DNA of 64,000 nt from an uncultured Atopobium sp. (GTDB lineage: Bacteria > Actinomycetota > Coriobacteriia > Coriobacteriales > Atopobiaceae), in the NCBI GenBank assembly GCA_946997485.1, contig CAMPVF010000003.1, forward strand, positions 92,588 through 156,587. The letters run 5' to 3'. The notes below the pieces were generated by a model. It searched no databases, had not been told where the DNA came from, and saw only the letters and a program-made list of their open reading frames with translations. The position numbers were made by a program, and so were the translations under genes. This document shows positions 1-8,644 of the stretch, piece by piece (positions within the stretch are counted from its first letter, which is position 1; the number at the start of each line of letters is the position of its first letter).

Positions 1-207
1 TTGCGTATGCTTGTTACCAATGCTGTTGATTTTAACGAGAACCACAATCTCATGATTGCTTCTGCTGTTATTATCATCGGAGTTGGTATGGAAACCGGTG
101 GACTTACCATTCCAATAGGCAATTACGAAATCCCTGGTATGGCTTGTGCAACCTTACTTGGTATCGTGTTAAACGCACTTTTAACGCTTATTCGCAAGAA
201 GGCATAA
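1..207 (+). CDS. Uracil/xanthine permease family transporter, C-terminal fragment
   Basis: Only the last 68 residues are in the window; the gene is cut by the left edge, so the TTG at base 1 is not a start. The visible part has two hydrophobic stretches (about residues 17-32 and 44-62) separated by a short loop with the pattern IPxGNYEIPGMAxAT, and it ends in a basic tail. This matches the C-terminal membrane helices of the nucleobase:cation symporter-2 family (UraA/PyrP type), which imports uracil or xanthine with protons. Family assignment rests on the tail only, so the substrate is inferred. A strong hairpin with a T-run follows 40 bases downstream, so this is the last gene of its transcript. 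Confidence 0.7.
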   Translation: MRMLVTNAVDFNENHNLMIASAVIIIGVGMETGGLTIPIGNYEIPGMACATLLGIVLNALLTLIRKKA

Positions 208-246
208 CACAGGTTCCTTATAGTAACTACCTCAGAGCAACAGTAA

Positions 247-281
247 TGTCGAAAGAGCATTCGTGTTCTTTCGACATTTTT
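247..281 (+). terminator. Rho-independent terminator after the permease gene
   Basis: A perfect 10-bp stem (TGTCGAAAGA / TCTTTCGACA) with a 10-base loop is followed by TTTTT. It separates the permease from trxB. Confidence 0.85.
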
Positions 282-403
282 ATGGAACATGAACGCACGC
301 GCTGTGCATATGTGTTTGAAGCAGCGCAGGTGGGGTATTATGCTACCGTGTACGTAACACCATATGCATAAAAGAACTTAAACGATAGGTATAAGGAGCA
401 TAC

Positions 404-1468
404 ATGAGCATTGAAAGCACTCATCAACAGCAGCCAACAAACTCTCACCCTACACCTCAGGTACAGCTTGACACACCAGAAATTATCAAAAAAGATCTCG
501 TTATTATTGGGTCGGGACCTGCGGGTATGTCGTGCGCACTGTATGCTAAGCGTGCTCTGTTAGACTGCATTATTCTCGAAAAAGAATCGGTTGGCGGTCA
601 GATGATTGTAACCGACATGATTGATAATTACCTTGGTATTCCGCATGTTAACGGCTATGAGCTTGCAGAGCAAATGAAAGCACATGTTAAGGAATTTGGC
701 GTTGAACTGAGTATGGAGCGTGCAAGCGAAATTATTAAGCATGAAGCTCAAAACAGCGAAGATGCACCGTATTTTGAAGTTAAAACATCTAAACACACGT
801 ATCATGCAACCTGTGTGCTTATTGCGTGTGGTGCAACGGCAAAAGAGGCCGAATTTAAGGGCGAAAGCACGTATACTGGCCACGGTATTTCATACTGCGC
901 TACCTGCGATGCTATGTTTTATCGCGGAAAAGATGTATACGTGGTAGGCGGCGGCAATTCTGCTTGCGAAGAAGGGCTATTTTTGGCACGATTTGCAAAA
1001 CGTGTAACGCTGCTTGTGCGCCGTGACACATTGCGCGCGCAAGAAAGCTTTGTTCAGCAGCTGCATGAAGCAGAAAACGTAACCATTGCATACAACACCA
1101 AAATTAAGGAAGTATCAGGCGAAACGTCGGATGCATTTACCCGCATTGTGCTTGAGAACACCAAAGATCACTCCTTAGAAACGATTACCTGCGCGCCGCA
1201 CGAGATTGGTATTTTTGTATTTGCTGGCAGAAAGCCCATGAGCACGCTGGTTGGTAGCCTTGTTGAAAGCGACGACAAGGGCTTTATTATTACCAACGAC
1301 CGCATGGAAACTAAAACGCCGGGATTATTTGCCGCAGGTGATGTGCGCTCCAAAGGCTTGCGTCAACTTATAACCGCAGCAAGCGACGGTGCTGTTGCTG
1401 GAACAGCGGCAGCAACCTACGTGCGCAATCTTAAACGTGAACTCAAGCGTGCCCAGCAGCAACGCTAA
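404..1468 (+). CDS. trxB: Thioredoxin reductase
   Basis: FAD- and NADPH-dependent thioredoxin reductase of 354 residues, which passes electrons from NADPH to thioredoxin in the cytoplasm. Residues 36-41 (GSGPAG) are the FAD dinucleotide-binding motif. The redox-active pair is Cys165-Ala-Thr-Cys168. The NADPH-binding fold follows, with GGGNSACEE and a downstream VRRDxxRA element. The C-terminal FAD motif appears as TPGLFAAGDVR. The start is supported by AAGGAG six bases upstream. The protein has an extra hydrophilic N-terminus of about 26 residues rich in Gln/Thr/Pro before the first beta strand, longer than in typical TrxB. Family identity is very secure. Confidence 0.95.
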   Translation: MSIESTHQQQPTNSHPTPQVQLDTPEIIKKDLVIIGSGPAGMSCALYAKRALLDCIILEKESVGGQMIVTDMIDNYLGIPHVNGYELAEQMKAHVKEFGVELSMERASEIIKHEAQNSEDAPYFEVKTSKHTYHATCVLIACGATAKEAEFKGESTYTGHGISYCATCDAMFYRGKDVYVVGGGNSACEEGLFLARFAKRVTLLVRRDTLRAQESFVQQLHEAENVTIAYNTKIKEVSGETSDAFTRIVLENTKDHSLETITCAPHEIGIFVFAGRKPMSTLVGSLVESDDKGFIITNDRMETKTPGLFAAGDVRSKGLRQLITAASDGAVAGTAAATYVRNLKRELKRAQQQR

Positions 1469-1693
1469 CCGCAGTTCATTTCAAAGGTTGTACAGGTGCG
1501 ATTTCCTTTAGTCTCTCCCCTTTGTTATTTAATTTGATAATATATCTTATGTAAAGTAAATAACGACAGACGCCACCCCGCGCAAAAGCAGCGTTAATTA
1601 CCCGTCATTACACACCTGCGTTTGCTTGCTGAATGTATGTAGGCTCCTTTGGAGAACTGGTTTTTTGTTATCGCATATACGCAGCACGAAATT

Positions 1694-3571
1694 TTATGCG
1701 TTGGTATCGGACGTAAATGTTGTTTGAACAAGCCGTGTGAGCTGTACACGCACGCTGTGTTCATGCTCGCGCGGCCACACGAATAATACGTCGTCGCCAT
1801 GCTGTAATACCGTTGAACCTTGCGGCAATACGTTTTCACCATGTCGCACAATAAGCACCACGCGCACGTATGCTGGAAGCTGCGTATCGCGCAATGCACA
1901 GCCGTCAAGCGCGCTGTAAAGACCAATTGTCATGTTTTCTACAAGCATGTGACCTCTAATATCACGCGGTGGCGTTTCAGGGGCTTTTGTAGCTTCTAGG
2001 TTCGCCTGTGCGTGCGTGTTAGACTGATGTTCATTCTGAGTGTTTACCTCGGTCACAATTGAACGTGATTCTGAACTTGAACCTGAACCAGCTTTTGAAC
2101 TTTCGCTGGTAGTTTCTGCAGTTTGCTGGCTTCCTGCAGACAGATTAGCTGTACGCACATGCGGCATATGCTCTTCTCGGCGTTGCTGACGAATACGTGC
2201 GGCACATTTTTGCGTAAGATGTTCAAAAAAGCCATCTACACGGCATGCATTTGCGCATAAATATGACACGATAGCAACAATAGACACAGCAAGCAGCGAA
2301 TCGAGCGTGCCGGTAAGTTCAAATGCTAATACTGCAGCGCATATTGGCGCGCGTATAACCGAGGCAAACATGCCGGCAATGCCAAGCACAATAAAGTTAA
2401 TAACGTATACATCAGATAAGCCCACGGTTTCATATGCAACAAGCGCATATATAGCTCCTATGAGTGCGCCAAAGGTACAGAGCGGAAACAATGTGCCGCC
2501 TGGTGCTTGCGAAGAAAAGCACACACTTGTACAGAAAAACTTTCCTGCAAGCAGCGCCAGCAACAACCAAATAGGATGTGCTGCATGTGGATTAGCTAAA
2601 AACGAAAAGATTGCGTCTCCCCCGCAACATAGCATGGGAACTGCATAGATAACGCCTGCCGACGCTATAAATACGCAAATACGAACAAGACCCGGATATG
2701 CGCGGTCGATTGGCTTGAATACTTTTTCGCTTAAAAAGAACATCCATGCATTATGCACGCAGCCCAAAAGCCCGCACACAACACCAAATAAAATTACAAG
2801 CAAATAGTATGAATGACTAAGCTCGCGCACAATGTCGAAACGAAGCACGGGCGCAACACCAAGCAGGGTGCTCGACACGTAATCGGCACTAATACTTGCA
2901 ATCCACGCAGCTACCAGTAACGGTGCGTTAAAACTACGATGCATTTCCTCAAGCGCAAATAAACAGCCTGTAAGCGGTGCATGAAACGCTGCAGACATAC
3001 CCGCCGCAGCGCCACAACTTATAAGTAGGTGCGATTGCGAAATATGACGATGTGTAAGGCGGCTAATGGCACTGCCGCACATAGCGCCAAGCTGCACGCT
3101 TGGACCCTCTCGCCCAAGCGAAAGCCCTGCAAAAGCGCAGCTTATGCCCTCTATAAATTTAAGTGAAGCAACCTTCCACCAAGAACTATGAATGTAACCC
3201 TGAAGTTCAACATTAACTTGAGGTATACCGCTACCTGAGGTTAAGGGTTCAAGTTTAATGAGCCAATTTACAAACAAGCCTAACGCCGCACACGCAATAA
3301 CAAGCAGCACGACAAGTGATGGATATGTTTGAACGAGCACGTGTGCCTGATTTACCATGTCTTCTGCCGTGTGAAGCGCGTAACGATACGCACTAATAAG
3401 CACGCCGGCACTTATGCCAACGAACAAACCAGCCACCGCGCAGTCAAACTGTACCGTACGCATAGAGTGTTCAATTCGTCGCGTAAGCATGCGCGGCGTT
3501 GTTTGTGAGTGAAATAACTGTTTAACCACGATAATACAATTCTCTTTTGTAATACGGTGTGTTTCACGCAC
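1694..3571 (-). CDS. ClC-family chloride channel/transporter with C-terminal RCK_C (TrkA-C) domain
   Basis: 625-residue polytopic membrane protein. The ClC signature motifs are visible: GSGIP at 113-117, GREGP at 153-157 (Glu155 is the expected gating glutamate) and a GGTLFPL motif equivalent to GxFxP. After the membrane part there is a low-complexity Ser/Thr/Gly linker of about 60 residues, then a short RCK_C-like domain with the pattern VRVVLIVRHGENVLPQGSTV. ClC proteins exchange or conduct Cl-; the RCK_C domain suggests ligand control, which is inference. The GTG start at 3571 has no convincing ribosome-binding site. Starts at the internal methionines 28 or 37, close to the first transmembrane helix, are equally possible. 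Confidence 0.88.
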   Translation of the reverse strand: MRETHRITKENCIIVVKQLFHSQTTPRMLTRRIEHSMRTVQFDCAVAGLFVGISAGVLISAYRYALHTAEDMVNQAHVLVQTYPSLVVLLVIACAALGLFVNWLIKLEPLTSGSGIPQVNVELQGYIHSSWWKVASLKFIEGISCAFAGLSLGREGPSVQLGAMCGSAISRLTHRHISQSHLLISCGAAAGMSAAFHAPLTGCLFALEEMHRSFNAPLLVAAWIASISADYVSSTLLGVAPVLRFDIVRELSHSYYLLVILFGVVCGLLGCVHNAWMFFLSEKVFKPIDRAYPGLVRICVFIASAGVIYAVPMLCCGGDAIFSFLANPHAAHPIWLLLALLAGKFFCTSVCFSSQAPGGTLFPLCTFGALIGAIYALVAYETVGLSDVYVINFIVLGIAGMFASVIRAPICAAVLAFELTGTLDSLLAVSIVAIVSYLCANACRVDGFFEHLTQKCAARIRQQRREEHMPHVRTANLSAGSQQTAETTSESSKAGSGSSSESRSIVTEVNTQNEHQSNTHAQANLEATKAPETPPRDIRGHMLVENMTIGLYSALDGCALRDTQLPAYVRVVLIVRHGENVLPQGSTVLQHGDDVLFVWPREHEHSVRVQLTRLVQTTFTSDTNA

Positions 3572-3624
3572 GCCGCGCCAGCAGATTGTTACCTAAGTAT
3601 ACCAACATACGCCGACCGGATAAG

Positions 3625-3654
3625 AAAAAAGCCGCTCTTTGTATCGAGCGGCTT
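3625..3654 (-). terminator. Rho-independent terminator of the NlpC/P60 gene
   Basis: Read on the minus strand: a 9-bp stem AAGCCGCTC/GAGCGGCTT with an 8-base loop followed by T6. It lies 65 bases after the NlpC/P60 stop codon. Confidence 0.85.
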
Positions 3655-3718
3655 AGAATTCGTACCATTTGTACACGGAGTATGCAAATACTAAATGCAT
3701 ACATGAGTGTTTGGCAGC

Positions 3719-4870
3719 TTAGATAGCGCCTCCCCCTTCAAACGGGCCGCTATATTTAAGATACTGCGAAAGCGATTGAATCGTAGGACCATTGCGAACG
3801 CTTGAGTGGATAAACTGGCCATTGCCAACATACATACCTACGTGGTTAAAGCCGTTAAAGAAGATAAGATCACCAGGCGCAAGCTGGTCAACCGACGATT
3901 TCCATCCCCCGCGTGCCTTAATTTCGTCGCGCTGCGTCCAGGTAGTACGAGAAATTGAGCGACCCTGAAGCCTAAAGATATATTGCATAAGACCAGAACA
4001 GTCAAAGCCGCCGTTAGCAGGGTTGTTGCTCCCCCATTTATAACTGTAGCCCTTATTGAGCATTTGGTAGGCATTAGCAACAGGACCACCCGCATTACTA
4101 AAGCTCCTGGGAGCTTGCGGTTTTGGTGCTGCGGGAGCCTGCTCACGTGGAGCTGATGTGGGAGCACTCGGCTCTGCTGCAGGTGCAGCAGGAGACGGCA
4201 TGGTAGCAAGCGTTTGAACTACGTCACTTGCAGGCGACGCTTGATCTTTTTGCGCCTGTTCTTCAAGCTGATTTTTTACCTGCTCGTTAAGACCATCAAA
4301 GTAGGTTTTTGCTTGCTGAAGCTTAATTTGAACGTCGTCAATCTTATGCTGAAGCTGCTGAGATTGCTCTTGTTCGTGTGCTTGCTTTGCTTGCAATTTA
4401 TTGTGCTGGTCTACAAGCTCTTCGCTCAACGTTTTAACTTCGTTAATGCTGCGCGCATCTTCCGAAGAAATAGCATCGAGATAGTGAATGCGGCTTACCA
4501 AATCCTGCATATCAACAGAGCCCATAACAAGCGACAAGAGCGACAATGGACCCGATTTGTACGCACTACGAATACGCTTGCCAAGCTGCTCTTTTGCAGT
4601 AGCAAGTTTTTGCTTCGTGGTAAAAATTTCGTCTTTCGTTTTTTCGATTGAATATGCAGTGCGCTGAAGTTCTGCTTCATTTGCATCAAATTCTTTTTGA
4701 GCATCTTTGAGTTCTGAGGCTACATTATCAATTTCTTGCTTTGCACTTGCCAGATCGCTCTCGGGCGTTGCATACGCAAGCTGCGGAACCTGGGCAAATA
4801 GCAGCGTTCCTGCAATGACAGCTGATAGCGCTTTATAACCAAGAGAACCATGCTTGGTTGTATATGTCAT
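3719..4870 (-). CDS. Secreted NlpC/P60 peptidoglycan hydrolase with N-terminal coiled coil
   Basis: 383 residues when started at 4870, where GGAAGGAT sits seven bases upstream; the longer open frame to 4999 lacks such a site. Residues 1-34 form a signal peptide ending in AYA. Residues 35-215 are a long Glu/Gln/Lys-rich coiled coil, like the PcsB/RipA-type regulators of wall hydrolases. Residues 220-270 are a Pro/Ala linker. The C-terminal NlpC/P60 domain has the catalytic Cys291 (GFDCSG), His343 (NHVGMYVG) and His355 (FIHSS). The family cleaves D-gamma-Glu to diamino-acid bonds in stem peptides, often for daughter-cell separation. The gene is monocistronic, between its own promoter and terminator. 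Confidence 0.93.
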   Translation of the reverse strand: MTYTTKHGSLGYKALSAVIAGTLLFAQVPQLAYATPESDLASAKQEIDNVASELKDAQKEFDANEAELQRTAYSIEKTKDEIFTTKQKLATAKEQLGKRIRSAYKSGPLSLLSLVMGSVDMQDLVSRIHYLDAISSEDARSINEVKTLSEELVDQHNKLQAKQAHEQEQSQQLQHKIDDVQIKLQQAKTYFDGLNEQVKNQLEEQAQKDQASPASDVVQTLATMPSPAAPAAEPSAPTSAPREQAPAAPKPQAPRSFSNAGGPVANAYQMLNKGYSYKWGSNNPANGGFDCSGLMQYIFRLQGRSISRTTWTQRDEIKARGGWKSSVDQLAPGDLIFFNGFNHVGMYVGNGQFIHSSVRNGPTIQSLSQYLKYSGPFEGGGAI

Positions 4871-4932
4871 TAGAAATCCTTCCATATACGCATAAGTACG
4901 GATAAGCTTTATGTGAGCGTATAACTGTTCTA

Positions 4933-4962
4933 ACGATACTCGTTTTTGCTGCCGTATGTCAA
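4933..4962 (-). promoter_or_regulatory. Candidate sigma-70 promoter of the NlpC/P60 gene
   Basis: On the minus strand a perfect -35 TTGACA (4957-4962) lies 18 bases before TATCGT (4933-4938). The start codon is about 60 bases downstream. The -10 box matches only four of six positions. Confidence 0.5.
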
Positions 4963-5153
4963 GATTGCTAACCGTTTTTATACAGATGCTTCTCCCCATA
5001 AGAAGTTAGAAGACTAATGTCATTTGTGTAGCGAAGGCAAACGCAAATGCGCAGATAAAAGCACATAACACTAAGGGTAACGTTGAGGAACTGGGCTAAG
5101 AGGTGCCAACCGTAAGCTAGAGCTTGAGTGTTTGGAGCGAACGTGTGGCAGTC

Positions 5154-5687
5154 TTAGTTAACTTTAACAAGTGTGTATAACTCTTGCGAAAATTCGCGAC
5201 TAATAACCTCACGCGGATGAAGAAACGCAAGCTCAAGCAAAAATGCAAAGCCAATAAGCTCGGCACCAGTGCGCTCAATAAGGTGCGCACTAGCAACAGC
5301 TGTGCCGCCCGTTGCAACAAGATCGTCCACAATAAGCACGCGATCGTTTGGGCACAGCGCATCTTTGTGCATCTCAAGCTCATTTGAGCCATACTCCAAA
5401 TCGTACGACTCGCTAAGTACTTCGCGGGGCAGCTTACCAGGCTTACGCGCGGGCACAAAACCGGCATGGAGCTGGTAAGCAACGGGTGCGCCAAGCAAAA
5501 AACCACGAGCTTCTGCACCCACCACTTTTGTAATGCCTGCATCGGCAAAGTGTTCACAAATGTCATCTACCGCAGCATGAAAGCCATCAGCGTCACCAAT
5601 AAGTGGCGTTATGTCCTTAAACACAACACCGGGTCGCGGATAATCCTTAATATCACAAATAAGCTGCTCAAAGTATTCAGATGACAT
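5154..5687 (-). CDS. apt: Adenine phosphoribosyltransferase
   Basis: Salvage enzyme that makes AMP from adenine and PRPP in the cytoplasm. The 177-residue form starts at 5687 (MSSEYF), with GGGGAG six bases upstream; the longer frame to 5765 would add 26 unconserved residues. Residues 117-130 (VLIVDDLVATGGTA) are the PRPP-binding loop of type I phosphoribosyltransferases, and the N-terminal YPRPGVVFKDITPL is typical of Apt. Length equals the family norm of 170-180. It lies downstream of the ftsR-like gene in the same orientation with a 177-base gap, so co-transcription is uncertain. Confidence 0.93.
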   Translation of the reverse strand: MSSEYFEQLICDIKDYPRPGVVFKDITPLIGDADGFHAAVDDICEHFADAGITKVVGAEARGFLLGAPVAYQLHAGFVPARKPGKLPREVLSESYDLEYGSNELEMHKDALCPNDRVLIVDDLVATGGTAVASAHLIERTGAELIGFAFLLELAFLHPREVISREFSQELYTLVKVN

Positions 5688-5864
5688 AACGTCTCCCCAA
5701 TCAATGGTTGGAATCAAAGAATTGTAGTGTATGGTTTTACCTCGCATGGTTTCACACGCAACCATAGTAGTTTACTCTTGGAGCTGCGTTTTAGCAAACA
5801 GCCATGCCTCAAAGGCGCGCAGACAGCATGACACCACATGAGCCGAGCGGCGGTATGCGCTTTT

Positions 5865-6599
5865 CTACTCGGTTGTATCTTCGGGGTGAAACGTTTGCTG
5901 AATGTGACGGGTAATAAGAGTGGTTCGCACGGTATTTGTAAGCGTAAGAATTTCGTGAAACGCCTCGTCAAAGGCCTCTTGACGTTCCTTTGTTTGCTGC
6001 GGGGTAACGCCGCCGGCTTTGGCACTAAACACCACGAGCGCATGCTCAAACATGGAGCGCTCACGGTTTGCAGCAATCACATACTGACGCAAGTTTTTGG
6101 GACCAATGCCAAAATGACGGAGCCTATCTGCTGTTTGAATAAGTGGTATGTCGCGCGCATCAACCAAATCGCGCCCCTGGGGACTTTTCTTAAAATGAAT
6201 AAGACCCACATTGCACAGCTCGCGCGCAAAACTAATGCTTACCTGCGCAACTTCGGGCAAACGGTCGATAGGATACAGACGGTGTTGTTTAGCAGCGTCG
6301 ATATACTGCTGTGCAGCTTCACTATCGAGCACATCGGCACTGGGTACAGCTGCCTCGCAGTCAAGCAGCTTTTTCTTAATAACGCCAAGCGGCATAAAGT
6401 GGTTTTTTTGCAGGTAAAGCACGTCTTCAAGCAGCTTAACATCGCGCTGAGAATAAAGCCTGTACCCACTTGGCGAGCGCAACGGGTGAAGCAATCCCTC
6501 GTCTTCGAGGTAACGCACCTTTGAGATGGTAAGATCGGGATAGTTCGGCTTAAGTTTTTGAACAACTTTGCCAATGGTAAGGGAATTTGCGTGCGTCAT
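5865..6599 (-). CDS. ftsR: MerR-family regulator, FtsR-like
   Basis: 244 residues. The N-terminal 75 residues form a MerR winged helix-turn-helix (LTIGKVVQKL, then SKVRYLEDEGLLHPLRSPSG). The rest is not a known metal- or drug-binding domain and contains a second HTH-like segment (AREL..VGLIHFKKSPQGR). In actinobacteria a MerR regulator of this layout sits directly after the FHA-protein gene garA (Rv1827-Rv1828 in Mycobacterium tuberculosis); the Corynebacterium homolog FtsR activates ftsZ. The same pairing is present here, 20 bases apart. The assignment to FtsR rests on this context and the domain layout, so the regulatory target is inference. Confidence 0.75.
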   Translation of the reverse strand: MTHANSLTIGKVVQKLKPNYPDLTISKVRYLEDEGLLHPLRSPSGYRLYSQRDVKLLEDVLYLQKNHFMPLGVIKKKLLDCEAAVPSADVLDSEAAQQYIDAAKQHRLYPIDRLPEVAQVSISFARELCNVGLIHFKKSPQGRDLVDARDIPLIQTADRLRHFGIGPKNLRQYVIAANRERSMFEHALVVFSAKAGGVTPQQTKERQEAFDEAFHEILTLTNTVRTTLITRHIQQTFHPEDTTE

Positions 6600-6619
6600 A
6601 GGAATACCAGCCTTACCGC

Positions 6620-7039
6620 TTACACGGCAGCATTCGTGTGGAAAATCATACGAAACGTGCCAATCTGAATTGTTGCGCCGTCTTTGAGCACCGAGTTGTT
6701 TACAATAGCGCCGTTAACCCAGGTGCCGTTAAGCGAGCCTAAGTCTTCGATGGTGGCAAAACCCGATGCAATATTAGTAAAGTCGATGGTAGCGTGCTTA
6801 CGCGATACTGTCATGTCGTTAAGAAACACGCTGCATGAAGGGTCGCGACCAAGCGTAACTACACTGTTGGTAAGTTCAAATACCATACCAGTTTGAGGGC
6901 CTTTTACGATGGCAAGCGTTGGATGGGATGGCGCTTGAGCTGTGCACAAGCTTGGCGATGTGGTATCGCAGCTTGGCATCTTAAAAATTTGAGTTGTATC
7001 AAGCGTGTTATTTGTAGCAGGCGTTGTGTTAGTATCCAT
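6620..7039 (-). CDS. garA: FHA-domain phosphoprotein, GarA-like
   Basis: 139 residues from 7039, where AAGGAG lies four bases upstream. Residues 12-19 (TLDTTQIF) resemble the ETTSVF phospho-acceptor motif of mycobacterial GarA, whose threonines are phosphorylated by Ser/Thr kinases and then bound by the protein's own FHA domain. The FHA domain (about residues 45-135) shows LGRDPSC, SRKHA and LGSLNGTWVNG, the usual phosphothreonine-binding loops. In mycobacteria and corynebacteria GarA/OdhI controls 2-oxoglutarate metabolism. Whether that role holds in an organism of this type is unknown. No kinase gene is visible in the window. Confidence 0.85.
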   Translation of the reverse strand: MDTNTTPATNNTLDTTQIFKMPSCDTTSPSLCTAQAPSHPTLAIVKGPQTGMVFELTNSVVTLGRDPSCSVFLNDMTVSRKHATIDFTNIASGFATIEDLGSLNGTWVNGAIVNNSVLKDGATIQIGTFRMIFHTNAAV

Positions 7040-7333
7040 AATTCTCCTTACCATAAGACGTATATTAATTATACGTGTTAGCGCGCCTTATGTGTAGACA
7101 GAATACGAAAAGTGTACACCAACAACCATAAAACCCTAAAGCAACCCTCAATTATGCTATATGCAAACTTAAGACATAGGTAAAAGGCTCAAGATAACGC
7201 TAAACCAAAGCGTTATAGAAGCATTATAGAAGCGCGACAGTAACCGTATGGTAGCAGTGGATGCGTTACACACGTTACACACGTTTCATACGCGGCATAC
7301 CCTCCCCAACCCTCACATACGTAGTTACGTGCG
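7040..7333. other. Intergenic region, no gene seen
   Basis: 294 bases upstream of garA and downstream of ridA on the minus strand. It contains short direct repeats (ATTATAGAAGC twice near 7210-7235, ACACGTTACACACGTT near 7267-7285) and two AACCCTCA words. No open frame or clear hairpin with a T-run was found. Confidence 0.4.
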
Positions 7334-7690
7334 CTAACGGCACGCAATACAGCTTATTTCAATAAGTGCATCATGGGGTAGTTTTGAAACCTCAGCTACG
7401 CTCCGCGCAGGCGCGGGCGTATCAAAACGCTGCCGTAATACGGCATCTACCTTGTCTAACTGGGCAATATCGCGCATAAACACCGTAAGCGAAGCAACAT
7501 CCGAAAGGTTACACTCAAGCTCGCCTAACAGCTTTTCGATTGTGCTTAGTATCTCGTGCACTTGCTGAGCTACGTCGTTTGCATCAGGCGCAACCTGACC
7601 CGATATAAAAATCATGCGCCCTGCTGACGTGCCATTTGAGTAAAACCCTAATGGCTCATCTACACCTGTAGCGTTTATAGCATACTTCAT
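7334..7690 (-). CDS. ridA: RidA/YjgF-family enamine/imine deaminase
   Basis: 118 residues, close to the usual 125-130. The family hydrolyses reactive 2-aminoacrylate-type enamines formed by PLP enzymes such as serine dehydratase. The C-terminal signature PARSVAEVSKLPHDALIEIS contains the conserved Arg96 that binds the substrate carboxylate. AGGAG lies about nine bases before the ATG. The gene starts 12 bases after the stop of the GcvT-like gene, so the two are probably co-transcribed. Confidence 0.88.
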   Translation of the reverse strand: MKYAINATGVDEPLGFYSNGTSAGRMIFISGQVAPDANDVAQQVHEILSTIEKLLGELECNLSDVASLTVFMRDIAQLDKVDAVLRQRFDTPAPARSVAEVSKLPHDALIEISCIACR

Positions 7691-7702
7691 GGTGGCACTC
7701 TC

Positions 7703-8572
7703 CTACTTTTTGGGGCTATACAGCGCTTTTGCACCAAAGAAGGTATGGTCGCTTCGAACAAGCGCGTACTGTGTGAGTTCTTCTGGCGTGAAGGAACATT
7801 CATCTTCGCTCGTAAACCGTGCTAGATAGGGGTATTCCTTAACAAGTGAGCCAAATGCATCACTGCTCACACATGGCATAAGAAACGAAAACGAAAGAAG
7901 GCTTCTCCATATAACTTCAACATCGTCTTTAGAAATCACCAAAAGATAATACTCGGGAGCAAGACAAAGAACAAAACATGCGATATGCCCATCGAGGTGA
8001 ACATACTCGCAGGTGAGTGGCTTTTGAGGCAGCTTCTCAGGAGCTTTTATGTAATCGCTCAATAGTTCCTGCGCACGCGTGCCGAAAAGCGAAAGAGCTA
8101 TATAATCCCTGCCGATAGCATCTATACGCAAATCATCAAAAGGATCTGTGCTCGTAAGCGGTTTTTTCTGGGTGGCACTCGCGCATACTGAGCTTAACGT
8201 TAACGTGCTGCGCGGCGATGTGTCGATAATACAATAGGTGAGCGATGAGGGTCTATCGTCAAAACACGCAACAAATATGCTGCTTACGACTTTGCCATCT
8301 ACAGAATAGAGGACATGTGGCGCAATGGCTCCTACCTTGGGCAATGCATTAGTGCACGTTTTAGTAAGAAAATTTTTCGCTCCCGTACCAGCTACTAAAA
8401 GAAGCGTAGCGTCTTCATTGTCACAGAGCTTAGCCGCAGCATTCGCGGCGTCACACGGATATGAAGTTACACACATCACGCCACAAGCATCGGGTGCAAA
8501 CGTTGCGCCCAACAGCTCATGTTCTTTGTAAAGCGTACATTTATGAGATAAGAGAGAAGCAGCGTCATACAT
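7703..8572 (-). CDS. GcvT/YgfZ-like (aminomethyltransferase-fold) protein, function unknown
   Basis: 289 residues from 8572, which has AAAGGAG nine bases upstream. I do not recognise a close family. Weak patterns recall folate-binding GcvT/YgfZ proteins: LLLVAGTGAKNFLTKTCTNALP resembles the LxGPxAxxFL region, and the segment YYLLVISKDDVEVIWRSLL resembles the GYELxVPxxxAxxLWxxLL region. The true GcvT catalytic Asp region is not evident, and Cys content is unusually high (about 14). It is the first gene of a two-gene unit with ridA, which may point to amino-acid or one-carbon metabolism. The assignment is tentative. Confidence 0.45.
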   Translation of the reverse strand: MYDAASLLSHKCTLYKEHELLGATFAPDACGVMCVTSYPCDAANAAAKLCDNEDATLLLVAGTGAKNFLTKTCTNALPKVGAIAPHVLYSVDGKVVSSIFVACFDDRPSSLTYCIIDTSPRSTLTLSSVCASATQKKPLTSTDPFDDLRIDAIGRDYIALSLFGTRAQELLSDYIKAPEKLPQKPLTCEYVHLDGHIACFVLCLAPEYYLLVISKDDVEVIWRSLLSFSFLMPCVSSDAFGSLVKEYPYLARFTSEDECSFTPEELTQYALVRSDHTFFGAKALYSPKK

Positions 8573-8644
8573 GGTAGTAACTCCTTTCCGTGCAGATGGT
8601 ACACGCATGCGTTACGTCATAGCATTCGTGCTACCGTGAAACGT

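Noticed and set aside
3719..4999. Long form of the NlpC/P60 protein starting at 4999
   Set aside because: It would place 43 charged residues before a perfect signal peptide, and the promoter lies inside the extra segment.
4871..5153. c-di-AMP (ydaO) riboswitch before the NlpC/P60 gene
   Set aside because: Wall hydrolases of actinobacteria often have one, but the leader after the candidate promoter is only about 60 bases and shows none of the conserved stems.
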